DNA from: Rhopalosiphum padi
Lineage: Eukaryota; Arthropoda; Insecta; Hemiptera; Aphididae
Assembly: GCF_020882245.1 (NCBI RefSeq)
Contig: NC_083599.1
Coordinates: 75,809,745 to 75,873,744, forward strand
DNA: 64,000 nucleotides
Reading direction: 5' to 3'
The notes under the pieces are model-generated. The model was not told the DNA's origin. It saw only the letters and a list, made by a program, of their open reading frames with translations, and did not search any database. Both the position numbers and the translations under genes were made by a program. Shown here in pieces: positions 23,896-34,013 of this stretch; the stretch's first letter is position 1, and every line of letters begins with the position of its first letter.

Positions 23896-26800
23896 TATAC
23901 AGGTAAGTCCTATGGTAAGGGGTTCTTATTCAGTTTTCCCCGAGCGTAAGGGTGATAATGATGATGATGATGACGAAAATAATTATGAGAGTGAAGAAGA
24001 AGAAAATAATTTAAATAGATTTAACATACAAAATGATGGTGAAGTAACGGGTGACAATGCGGGTGAGAATGTTATTAATAATGAAAGTGAAAGTGAAAGT
24101 GATGGAAACGATGACGAGGAAAATGACGATGAAGATGATGTAGCTAAATTTTTGACGAAAATTGGTACATCATATATAGCGTTGCCGAGTAGTATTCAAA
24201 AACAGGGGACGATTAACCCACGGAAATGCGATAACAATTGTTTTAAATGGAATGTTCTGGGAAAACATGTCACCGGTAGAAATAAATGTCGTATCGCTAG
24301 TAACTACCACCAACACGCGGGAAAATATAACTTTAAAGGTTATCATCTCCAGCACCGCTGTGTGAAGTAAGAATTTTTGAACGTAATAATCCTATTGTCA
24401 GCATAAATGTTAACGGGTTAGAAAAATAATGAACCGCCACTTAAAAACATTTACCGTGTTTCCACTCAAAATCGTCGAAGAAGAGAAAGTGGATCATTTC
24501 GATCTACTTTTTATAACTGAGGGTGATATTTTCCATTACATTTATATAAGTAATTTCTCACGTCTTATTCGTTCGCAATCATCGGGACATAATGAAAGTT
24601 GAGTGTTCTGTAAACGGTGTTTCACATCATTCGACGATAGGACACGTAATATGGAAAGGACGAACAAGCAGGGCTTGAGGCGCATTTAAAAATTTGTGGG
24701 GTGCATAAAGCGATTTTACCCATTATGCCTGACAAAGAAACATCCTAGACTTCAAGTCATGGGGGAATTACCGTAAAACACCCCATAGTGGTATATGGAT
24801 TTCGAAGCACTATTAGTGAAAAGCGATGAGAGAAGGGAGGATAATACGATCGTAATACAAAAATATAATGCCATGAGTCACGGTTTCGTGGTGAAGGCGA
24901 GTGAGGACGTTCCGCTAGAGCTATTGGAAGAATATGATATTTCTTTATCACCAGTAATTTATCGAGGGAGTGAGGAAGCTGAAGACGTAGCGAGGCATTT
25001 TGTGGAAGCAATCGTTGAAGTAGGAAGAAAGGTGGAGAAATTACTCAAAACCAATAAAACCATAATAATGAGCGAGACGGAGGAAAAATTATTTAAAAAA
25101 TGTAATTTGTGTAAATGCTATTTAACTGAACATGATAAAGTTAGAGATCATTGTCATTTGAGCGGAAAATTTAGGCAGACACTTTGTTTTAAATGCAATC
25201 TAACGTTAAAACAACCTAAATTTGTACCACGTTTTTTTCATAATTTAAGTAATTACGACTCTAATTTCATTATCACTGAACTCGCTTATGACTCTAAGAC
25301 TATTTCTGTTAATCCAAATAGTGAGGAGAAATTTATATCTTTTTCAAAATATTTAAGTAGTACCTTCACTATTCGGTTTATCGATACAATGAGGTTCATG
25401 GCGTCGTACTTAGAAAGATTGGCTGAAAATCTCGTGACACCGGATCTAGAAAAATTTCGTGAGACGGGGAAACATTTTTTCGACGGGTATATGTCGCTCG
25501 TCACTCGGAAGGGGGTGTATCCATACGAGTATACAGATAGTTGGAGAAAATTAGACGAGGATAGGTTACCGAAAAAAGAAGATTTTTATAGTACGCTAAA
25601 GGAGAGCGATATTGAAGAAGACGAGTATATCCATGCTGCGGAGGTATGGCGACACTTTGGTTGTTCGACACTAGGAGAATATTCAGATCTTTACTTAAAA
25701 ATCGATGTGCTATTGATCGCCGACGTTTTTGAAACCTTTCGGGATGTATGCTTGACAGTTTATACCATAGACTCCGCATATTACTACACAACCCCTGGAA
25801 TGTCTTTTGATTGCATGTTGAAGAAGACTATGGTAAAATTGGAGCTATTGACAGACTATGAGATGTTGTTAATGTTTGAAAAAAGGTAAAAACAAAAAAA
25901 ATGTATAAGTTTTATTTATTTATTTTTTTATTTTATAATAATTCTAATTCTATAGGTATTCGTCGGCGATTGGTGCAGGCTAGTAAGCGTATCATGAGAA
26001 AGTCCACGATTATGATGTTGAGAAAGAAAAATCGTGGTTGGTTTACCAAGATTGTAAGCATAAATGTTTAATATAATAATTAATATTATTTTTTTCTATT
26101 TTATTAATTTCTATCTTTTAAATATTCATAGGTAATAATCTGTATGGTTATTTGATGGGAGAATATATGCCAATTGGTGGTTTTGAATGGGTTAAACTGT
26201 TACTTATGGGGTTGAATGATTTGAACGATACTTCCCCAATAGGAAGGATTTATGAAGTGGATATAGTATACCCAAAGGAATTACATGATAGACATAAAGA
26301 CCTACCTTTACTTCTCAAAACGCAATAACTGCAGGCTCGAAAGTTCAAAAACTGATGGCGACTATAGAGTCGAAAAAAAACTATATAATCCATTACAGCA
26401 AGCTATTAAAAACGGTTTAATAGTTGAAAAAGTAACAATATTTTTTAAAAATAAACAAATAACATATGTTTTATAGTATTTTTATAGGCGCATAGAGTTG
26501 TACAATTCAAGCAGTCTCCATGGTTAGCCAAGTATATTACCATGAATACCGAGATGAGGAAGAAAGCAAAAAATACCTTTTAGTGGGAGTTCTTCAAACT
26601 CATGAACAACTCTGTCTTTGGTATGTTACTTAATAAAAGTTTAAAAGTTTGACATTTTTTTTTTGAAAAAAAAACTGTTTATCTATTATTGTTTAATAGG
26701 AAATACGATAGAATCTATGAGGAGGAGGATGAAAATGGAGTTAGTGGTGGGTGTTAGACGTTTACAAAAACTGGTCAATAAAAGTATTTTCAAAGATTGT

Positions 26801-26940
26801 ACAACATACAACGTTAATCTTTTCGCAGTCTCATTGGAAAATAAAATCATTAATTTTTGTAAACCTATATTTAGTATTTTACATTAAGTATACATTTTTA
26901 TTTATTATTATTATTTTAATTTAGGTTTTGCAAGTCCTCA

Positions 26941-27550
26941 ATATATCAATCTAAGGTCAACCTTTTTCGGAAGCGGAATGACAGTTTAATATAGTTTTAT
27001 TGAAATCAAGAAGTAATTTTATCGATGTATATTTTGAACATACATTTTTGAATAGCCTTATTCTCATTTCAAATGTATTGATAATTATTTCATTTAATGT
27101 ATGTTATAATTATGCTTTATGTTCTCAAGTTCAAAATATTATAAGAAACATACCTAAGGAAAAACATTTAGCAATAGATGAACAAATAATCCCTACCAAG
27201 AGTAGAACATCACTAAAACAATATAATCCAAAAAAGCCCCATAAATGGAGTTACAAAGTTTTTGTTTTGAGTGGTAAATCAGATTTCTGTTATGACTTTG
27301 ATATTTTTGCTGGGGCTCAAGTATTGTGGTACCTGAATCATGCCCAAATTTATCTGCTAGTAGTAATGCAGTTATTAGAATGAATTATTTCATACCAAGG
27401 CACTGTAATTATAAAATTTTTTTTGATAATTGGTTCACTTCTATACCTTTATTAGTTTATTTACATAAAGAAGGTCAAAAATCAATCAACATGTCTTTTC
27501 AACAAATTCCACGTAGTGGATTCACAATTCATAGAAGTGAGAGTAAATGA
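26941..27550 (+). pseudogene. piggyBac transposase fragment (piggyBac-3)
   Basis: The plus strand reads IIRNIPKEKHLAIDEQIIP (first catalytic Asp context), NPKKPHKWSYKVFVLSG and FDIFAGAQ; after a one-base frame change near 27325 it continues VPESCPNLSASSNAVIRM and KIFFDNWFTSIPLLVYL (second catalytic Asp context). The spacing and motifs are those of the piggyBac catalytic core. The N-terminal domain, third catalytic aspartate and C-terminal zinc finger are missing and no TTAA/TIR ends are found. It directly follows the decayed polymerase. Confidence 0.8.
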
Positions 27551-27800
27551 AAAAAAAAATATTTTTACATCTAAACGTCAAACAAGTTTTAGGAACATAT
27601 AAGACAATGCCACAATCGCCCCAAGTATGAAATATTAACAACTACAGATAACTAGTATGTTGTCCACTTAATTCTGGGCATAAAATGACCAGAAAAACCC
27701 TTTTAATGCATCTGACTAGATGTCCACATAAAAAAAAAATCAATCAACATGTCTTTTCTACAAATTCCACGTAGTGGATTCACAATTTATAGAATTGAGT
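27490..27800. repeat. Direct repeat copied from the piggyBac-3 3' end
   Basis: About 50 bp starting ATCAACATGTCTTTTC at 27485 recur at 27744 with a few changes (TTCCACGTAGTGGATTCACAAT shared). Spacing is about 259 bp. It looks like a local duplication inside the decaying transposase. Confidence 0.7.
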
Positions 27801-28205
27801 AGGCTGATGAAATTAAATAGTTTCAACAATAATTACATGTAACACATTTATGAGTTTCAATAAATTATCAAACTTATAATCTTTTTTATTAATTAATATG
27901 TTATAGTATCATAGTACAGTTAATTCATTATCTCATTTGTTGTAAAAATATATTTCATATAATGTTATTATATTGATTTTTTTGTTATTTTTTTAAGTAT
28001 ATGTCATATTATGTTCTTATAGGCATTTATTAGTTGTATTTATATATATTTTTTTAAAGTTTAGAAATATTTTATCTTTATTGCACTATTCCTCAATATT
28101 TTTTAATTATCTTCATAAGTGAAGTGTACAAGCAGTTTTTAAGTGGCCCATTCTACGTTCGTGAATTTGGCCCCACCATGTTATGATAAATAGACCAACA
28201 TTTTG
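27801..28205. other. AT-rich non-coding spacer
   Basis: No gene or known repeat is supported. Confidence 0.5.
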
Positions 28206-28775
28206 CAACATTTTGCAACTAATTTGCAACTTTAGGCAACCGGTAAAAATAAATTTGCAACCTTATATTTTTGTCCTGATCGCTAAACCAAAATTGGTGG
28301 GGCCAAATTCACGTGGTCTCACCACGTCGTCGTATCGACCTCGAACCTTTTTCATAATTTAGCAACTAATTTGCAACTTTAGGCAACCTTCGTGAAAAAA
28401 ATTGCAACCTCTTGGTTACGCCGGAAACGAATTCATAAGTTGGTGGGGCCAAATTCACGTGATCCCACCACATCGTCGTATCGACCTCGAACCTTTTTCA
28501 TAATTTAGCAACTAATTTGCAACTTTAGGCAACCTTCGTGAAAAAAATTGCAACCTCTTGGTTACGCCGGAAACGAATTCATAAGTTGGTGGGGCCAAAT
28601 TCACGTGATCCCACCACATCGTCGTATCGACCTCGAACCTTTTTCATAATTTAGCAACTAATTTGCAACTTTAGGCAACCTTCGTGAAAAAAATTGCAAC
28701 CTCTTGGTTACGCCGGAAACGAATTCATAAGTTGGTGCGGCTAAATTCACGTGACCCCACCACATCGTCGTATCG
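28206..28775. repeat. 146-bp minisatellite, about four units
   Basis: Units begin near 28206, 28355, 28501 and 28647, each TAATTTAGCAACTAATTTGC... through GGTGGGGCCAAATTCACGTG and CGTCGTATCGACCTCGAACC. The second and third copies are practically identical; the first and last are more diverged. Period 146 bp. A shared element is the near-palindromic TTCACGTGA. No coding frame. Confidence 0.9.
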
Positions 28776-29189
28776 ATTTTGAATTTTTAAAGCCAATATT
28801 TTAATTTTTTCGAAATTGATTTTATTTCATACTAATATATTATTTTAAATTATAATTATAGTACTATAGTTTCACTTTTATATATAAAGATTACCTGGTG
28901 ATATAAAAAAAGGTAAAATAGGTACTACCATGTGCATATTGTAATATTTAATAGGTACATTTTTGTACCTGATACGCAAATCATAATTAAACAAAACAAA
29001 ATAAAATATAATAAAATATTTTAATATGAGAATATTATTAAATAGAATAAAATAAAACAATTTTAAATAAACAAAACGAGTGACTTACAAGTTGTTTTTA
29101 AATTGTGCAATAAATGAAAAATAATATTTTAGTTAAAAATAAAAGTTTTTTGAAAAACGCTTAAATAAAAAATGGTTATTAACAGGAAA
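28776..29189. other. AT-rich non-coding spacer
   Basis: Nothing supported. It lies downstream of the minus-strand gene that ends at 29190. Confidence 0.5.
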
Positions 29190-31613
29190 CTACTGTTTTA
29201 TATAAACTACTATATGGGGGTTGACTTTGTTGTGAGCCTGTTTTGATTTGGAAATTTTTTTTTGTAGGTCATTGTGTAGTTCCCAATTCCCGTGTTTTCT
29301 TTTTATAACAGCTACATAATGGTCTAATCCATATGAAACTATGCCATAAAATGTATATCTAAAATCAAATAATAATTATTTTTAATAAGGATATTATAAA
29401 TATATTTACTACCTGTCATAATTTAAACACATCTCTGTAGGGAATTCATTTAGTGAAAATTGCTGTGAATTTGCATATATTTCAGTTTCAATAAATAAAT
29501 GTTGCTGGATGAATCGGGTAGATGTTAATGTTCCATCACAGTTTTCTTCAGTACATAGATAAGTGATTGGTTGTATGTACTTATTTAAAGCTGTATTCAT
29601 ATTATTGAAGCCTCCGCAAAAATTTAATATTATTGTTGGGCTTGATAAGTTTTTTTTAGCATTAATACAATTTATATTTGAGCACCTTAATTCTTCAATA
29701 GCTGATGGCACATCTTTTAATAGTTTTGAAATAATATATGTAATGTTACATCTAGCGTCGATTAATTTTACATTAGTTATTCCATCAGATTCGTCAAAAA
29801 TATTTTTTAAAATATGAAGTCTTTTCAAATACATTATTTTTGAACTTCCATGAATAGCCAAGTCTTTACAAAACTGGAGTAATTCATTTTTCTCTGTGTT
29901 AATAAATTGTTTATATTGGTTATTATCAATGTAAGCCATAGTTATAATGACTGTAATTGAGTCAAAAGGACAAGTGTTATGCAATAAATACCTTTGCTTT
30001 GAGATTTTTAGTGGCGTGGTAATATTTCCATTTATAAGCAGACTATTTAAATTTGAACGCGTTTTCTTTTGTGTCAATATATGTTCAATTTCTGGCACTA
30101 CATCCATATATGTGGTCATTCTTAGTTTTTTTCTCTTAATTGGCTTTTGATTAATATTTACTTCAATTTCATTATTATCTCCCAATCCTCGCCAATTATC
30201 AAATGCATCCATTTCATTTCTACCTTCTGATATTTCTGATATTTCCGACACTTCTGAATCACTACCTTCATCCAAATTTTCAAATAATGATCGTTTTATA
30301 TTTTTTTCTGGTGATTTTTTAAATCATGCCTTAATTGTTTACTTCTGAAAAGTTTAGTGTTACTGTCTATAGCTTTCAGATGCTTAATCACAAATCTGTC
30401 AGCGGTCATTGGTTGAACTTCGTAACGAAGTATATTTCGTTTTAAGTCACCAAAATCACTCTCTACTGAAGCTGAAGTGGGAGTATCATAAATTGAGTTA
30501 AATGATATTTTCATAACATTTGTCCATAATGGAAAGTCTTTACATACACGTAAAATATCTTTTGCGAGGTTGGGCGCCCAGTAACCCGATAAACTTGTTC
30601 CAATTACTTTTGAATTGTTTAGACTTTCTTCTTCAATTGTCCTTAAAAATTCTGTAATTCCTTCAGATTCTCCGTCTTCATCATCACTCTCGGTAATATA
30701 ATTTTCTTTATTTTCTTCTATTTCTTCACCAATAACATCATTTAGAGTAATACCTTTTATTAAGTTTAAAATCTTATTTTTACTTGCTTCTGATGGTGTT
30801 ACATTATTAGCTTCATCCAACCCATTTGTTTCGCTCATCATTGTTGTTAAAAGTGCGGTAAGTATTTCCCCGAATTCATCAATTTTACATGATGTTATTA
30901 ATAATCGTATTCCTCTAATATAAAACTGTTTCAACTGTTTATTTTTAATACCTGATAAATGCTTATTTCGGCAAAATATTTTTATCATATGCGCTATATC
31001 AATACGGATATAGCATTGAGGTAATTTTTCTGGATTTCCCGTTATAACCCTGAAACACTTTTCTGCATAACATCGTAAAGTTAAGCCTCTACAAAATGCC
31101 CTTGTAATAGCTCCTAAAAGAGCTGTAGAATAATTACAAACCGTTTCATTGGGAATTTTTATACATGATTTCAACCATCGAGCAAGCCAATTATGTATGG
31201 AAAGTGTATCCTGTCTTTCAGAAATCATTTGGCTAACAGGAATCTGTCCATAACCTGTATTTACAACTGCTTCATATAAAAATATATGACTAGAAGTTAA
31301 ATTTAAAGATGAACGTTTAAACCTTTTTATTAATCCACCAGTTGCATCGATTGATAGCCTACAATAAGTCTTCGTTAAGTCTTTATATATTATTAGTTGA
31401 TGTGTACTCCAATAACGAACCAAGACAGGATCGATGCCTATTGAATGAATAGAACCAGAAAATTGTGAATTATTCTTGAATTCAACTAATGATTGAATTG
31501 GACATTTTTCAGTGATACCTAAACTCTTATCTTTGAATTGCTGTTTTGTTTTCCGTAAAATTTCATTGTTGTACAAATTAGGAGGTGATATTTGACCAAA
31601 TCGCATACTAGAT
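29190..31613 (-). pseudogene. DDE transposase-like protein with C-terminal USP-like cysteine-protease domain
   Basis: The upstream frame (31606-30296) reads a transposase-like core: LSIDATGGLIKRF (putative first Asp), IFLYEAVV, IPVSQMISERQDTLSIHNWL, ALLGAITRAFC and CYIRIDIAHMIK, then YDTPTSASVESDFGDLK. I recognise it as a repeated insect family, possibly MULE/NOF-like; the superfamily is uncertain. After a one-base frame change in an A7 run near 30298-30304 it continues (30275-29413) through an acid-rich linker to NTCPFDSI, a cysteine-box-like motif. A GTAGTA donor at 29413 and TTTTAG acceptor at 29359 join a last exon (29358-29190) with GLDHYVAVIKRK and WELHNDL, resembling the His and Asp/Asn boxes of ubiquitin-specific proteases. 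The N-terminus is cut off by the LTR element starting at about 31614. Confidence 0.65.
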
Positions 31614-31925
31614 GTGTTCTTTCGCCTCCAGTTGACGCGGCCCCGCGCAAAGACCGTTTGAATTCAAACGGCATTTGCGCGGATAGCCTCGCCGTAAGCC
31701 CTCTCTCAACCACAAGTTGACGCCGACGCGCGACGATCCGCGTCGGAACGTCGGACCCGACGCGACCGCGAACCGGCCCTAAACAAAGCAGTCATTTCCA
31801 CCGCACTGTACGCGATACACCACCTTTTTCGCCGTACCGTGCCCACCGTCCATTAACACCTTTCTGTTTTTTTTTCACATTTGTTTTTTTTATTACTTTA
31901 TTTGTATTATTTTTTTCTGCCTACA

Positions 31926-31931
31926 AATAAA
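31926..31931 (+). promoter_or_regulatory. AATAAA polyadenylation signal in the putative LTR
   Basis: AATAAA lies about 125 bp upstream of the inferred LTR 3' end, followed by a T/C-rich stretch, as expected for the R region of an LTR. Confidence 0.5.
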
Positions 31932-32062
31932 GCCCCGTCGTACCCCAAAGACTTGTGTTGCTTTATTCATTTTCCCCCGTGCTCCTCCCGTGTGCCGTTC
32001 AACCACCATCCGACGCTACCTCACCATCACACAGTGACAACCGTAGGTACGCGTCAAATTGG

Positions 32063-32134
32063 CTCCCCGGCGGGGAATCGAACCCCGGTCTCCCGCGTGA
32101 CAGGCGGGGATACTTACCACTATACTACCGAGGA
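32063..32134 (-). tRNA. tRNA-Asp (GTC) sequence at the LTR primer-binding site
   Basis: The minus strand gives a complete 72-base tRNA-Asp: acceptor stem TCCTCGG/CCGGGGA, D-arm A-box GGTAGTATAGTGG, anticodon loop CCTGTCACG (anticodon GTC), T-arm B-box GGTTCGATTCC and discriminator G. The next three minus-strand bases are CCA (32062-32060), not normally encoded in eukaryotic tRNA genes. No run of four T lies in the following 100 bases, so a Pol III terminator is missing. The position 3 bp after the inferred LTR end suggests a reverse-transcribed primer tRNA and not a functional gene, although an automatic tRNA search would call it. Confidence 0.85.
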
Positions 32135-32640
32135 CCCCCCATTTTGCGACTCGCAAAACGTTTCCCGACACCACACGACAAAAACGTGGTTTGCGAGCTA
32201 TAACGGAAAAACCGGCGTTACGTAACATAACCATAAAGAACGTAACGATAGCCGCGCCGCCTGATTTACGGACGCACCGACTTCACCGCGCGCGACACCG
32301 CAAACACACGGGGAATAGGATTGGTAGGACCGCTAGAGCGCGATAAGGTATACACACCGCCGCCAGCACCACCACCCGCCCAACGTCATCACAAAACCGG
32401 ACGGCCGCCGCCGCCGCCGTCCCGAACCAAAATAGTCGACAGGAATACGCACACACGCGCAGCCGCGACACCACAATCCGGAAACCGGTTATTGTGATCA
32501 CCCCGCACACACAACACCAACGGTCAACGACCCACTGACCTACATACGTACGCAAATAGATTTGCCGATACGCGGTCAACACGGATCGGAAGAACGCGAT
32601 ACCCGCTTCCAACGATATCACCAACACTTGTATATTTTCC
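32135..32640 (+). other. Untranslated leader between primer site and gag
   Basis: GC-rich, about 500 bp, with a CCGCCG run near 32400-32420. No gene on the plus strand. A 130-codon frame on the opposite strand is a by-product of high GC. Confidence 0.5.
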
Positions 32641-33584
32641 TTGAACATAACACCGGACAAACTACCGGACGTCATGGCAGGAAAATATATGAATGAGTTG
32701 ACCGCTGCGGAGCTACGGTACGAATGTAGCCAACGCGGGCTAACGGAAGGAGGCGCGAAAGACGCACTCGAAATCCGATTAGCTCAATACTTTGCGGACA
32801 TGAATATACAGGCAAATTCCGTCCGGTTTCAGCCCATGGAGTCCACTGGGCCAACCGGACTCGACTCGGACGTAAGCCAGGCATACGACGCCGGGCAACC
32901 CGAGCCGAGCATGGGCGACCGTATACCCACCCAAGAGCCGTTGGATACGTCACGCCCCACACACACACTACCCCCATCCCCATATACCACACAAAATGCC
33001 ACGGACCTCGTACAGGCAGCCCAGGGTATAATACAAGAGGTGCGGCAGTCGGCGGAAAGCGCGCCGCACAGGCACAGCTTGGAAGCACGACTAACCATGC
33101 TCGAAGACTGCATGGCCCGTTTCGGAGAAGACCAACGCCGGATAGCGGAGACAATGCGTCGCCTAGAGATGGGTATGTCGCGCCCGACACCGGAACCACA
33201 ACCGGAGGTCCCCGCACCGACCCGCCCTCAACGCGCAATGTCATCGGGGCAACACCAAAACATACCGGAGTCGCCTCCGACCGATAACGCGCACAACCAC
33301 ACAAACATACACGCAGCGAACAGCACGGAATACGGAGCGAGGGGTCCTGCGGCACGCGATTCACCGGCCGTGGGCGACCACCGCGCCGACCGCTCCGTGC
33401 ACTTCGATAACGCGTCGTACACACCCCACACCACCGCCCACCCGCAAACCTATATGACACAATCATCACTGATACCGTATGACGATGTACGCACAGTGAG
33501 ATACTCACTGCCGGAGTTCCACGGAACGACACCCGAGGACCCGGTACGGTTTATACATAAGGTCGAAGCGACCATAACAATGTG
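32641..33584 (+). pseudogene. Gag-like protein with N-terminal SAP motif, truncated
   Basis: The open frame starts at 32641; the methionine at 32674 (MAGKYMNELT) is the likelier start. Residues after it, LTAAELRYECSQRGL, form a SAP-type helix-loop-helix (DNA/chromatin-binding motif) followed by a long proline/glutamine-rich linker, a predicted coiled coil around LEARLTMLEDCMARF...RRIAETMRRLEMG, and a gag-type segment YSLPEFHGTTPEDP and FIHKVEATI at the end. The latter is typical of retrotransposon Gag (PF03732-like). The frame ends a few codons into the adjacent MITE. High GC and codon use differ sharply from neighbours. Capsid core and zinc knuckle are missing. Confidence 0.7.
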
Positions 33585-33836
33585 TTTAATAAAATTGGGT
33601 ATTTATATTAATTTATAATATGAATTATTTTAACTAAAATTTATCCAAATTTAGTTTACTTGGTCGGAAACAAATTTTTATTTATCTTAATGGGGTCTGC
33701 ATTATTTATTACATAAACTTAGTGCTTGACTATACATTTTTAGGCTGAATGTTCCGGCCAAGTAAACTAAATTTGGATAAATTTTAGTTAAAATAATTCA
33801 TATTATAAATTAATATAAATACCCAATTTTATTAAA
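33585..33836. mobile_element. Palindromic MITE with ~79-bp perfect inverted repeats
   Basis: The left arm (33585-33663) and right arm (33758-33836) are exact inverted copies, extending to about 85 bp with one mismatch. The arms begin TTTAATAAAATTGGGTATTT. A loop of about 94 bp separates them. No coding capacity. The element breaks the gag gene; target duplication is unclear (possibly TTTAA-rich). Confidence 0.85.
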
Positions 33837-34013
33837 TTTGAATTAATTACTAATAAATACATTTTACACATTAGACCATTTACTTAAATTCCACCTTATA
33901 TCACACATTTTATGGCATTTTTTTTTTTTTTTTTTACTTAGCGTTTTTTACACGGAGTTGACGGAGTGTTTTTGTAGGGATATTATTAGTTTTTATTAGG
34001 GTCAATATATTTT
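33837..34013. other. AT-rich flank, 3' side of the Helitron gene
   Basis: Contains a long T run (33917-33935) followed by ACTTAGCG and an ACACGGAGTTGACGGAGTGT stretch. The Helitron 3' terminus should be hereabouts, but I could not identify a CTRR end with hairpin. Confidence 0.4.

Larger units (their letters stand above)
21146..26940 (+). pseudogene. Zinc-finger plus family-B DNA polymerase (Polinton/adintovirus type), intron-containing pseudogene
   Basis: Exon 1 (21146-21299) encodes two C2H2 fingers (CGKCPSVF...H, CSMCKSNF...H). Exon 2 (21397-21702) carries one in-frame TAG near 21488. From about 21778 comes a polymerase N-terminal region (LKLEATYHRV, ENRSFKT, GSGFTLQCIDG), cut at 22249 by hAT-C and resumed at 23904 with an acidic linker and SYIALPSSIQ...NCFKW. 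A long open frame (24795-25889) holds the MDFEALL exonuclease start, an endonuclease-VII-like zinc motif (CNLC, DHCH, CFKCN), FIDTMRFM and YLKIDVLLIADVFE. Later exons separated by 60-110-bp GT-AG introns (25889, 26055, 26433, 26619) carry NLYGY, EVDIVYPKELHDRHKDLP and KLMNNSVFG, then the reading is lost near 26940 before motif C. Many stops and frameshifts. Polymerase identity is solid; element class is inferred. Confidence 0.8.
31614..33584 (+). mobile_element. LTR retrotransposon 5' half (LTR, primer site, gag), truncated
   Basis: A GC-rich island with sharp edges in AT-rich DNA. A putative LTR (31614 TGTG to 32056 CA) contains AATAAA at 31926-31931. It is followed 3 bp later by TGG and the reverse complement of tRNA-Asp, the position of a minus-strand primer-binding site. 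A gag-like frame follows (32641-33584). Sequence stops abruptly at the palindromic MITE (33585); pol and the 3' LTR are absent. Insertion broke the 5' end of the minus-strand transposase-like gene. The LTR boundaries are inferred since only one LTR is present. Confidence 0.65.

Noticed and set aside
32063..32134. Functional nuclear tRNA-Asp gene
   Set aside because: The cloverleaf is perfect, but CCA is encoded, no T-run terminator follows, and it sits exactly at an LTR primer-site position. Annotated as tRNA sequence but interpreted as a copied primer.
32672..33532. 286-codon minus-strand ORF opposite gag
   Set aside because: Caused by high GC on the antisense of a gag-like gene; no motifs, low-complexity Arg/Val/Cys-rich translation.
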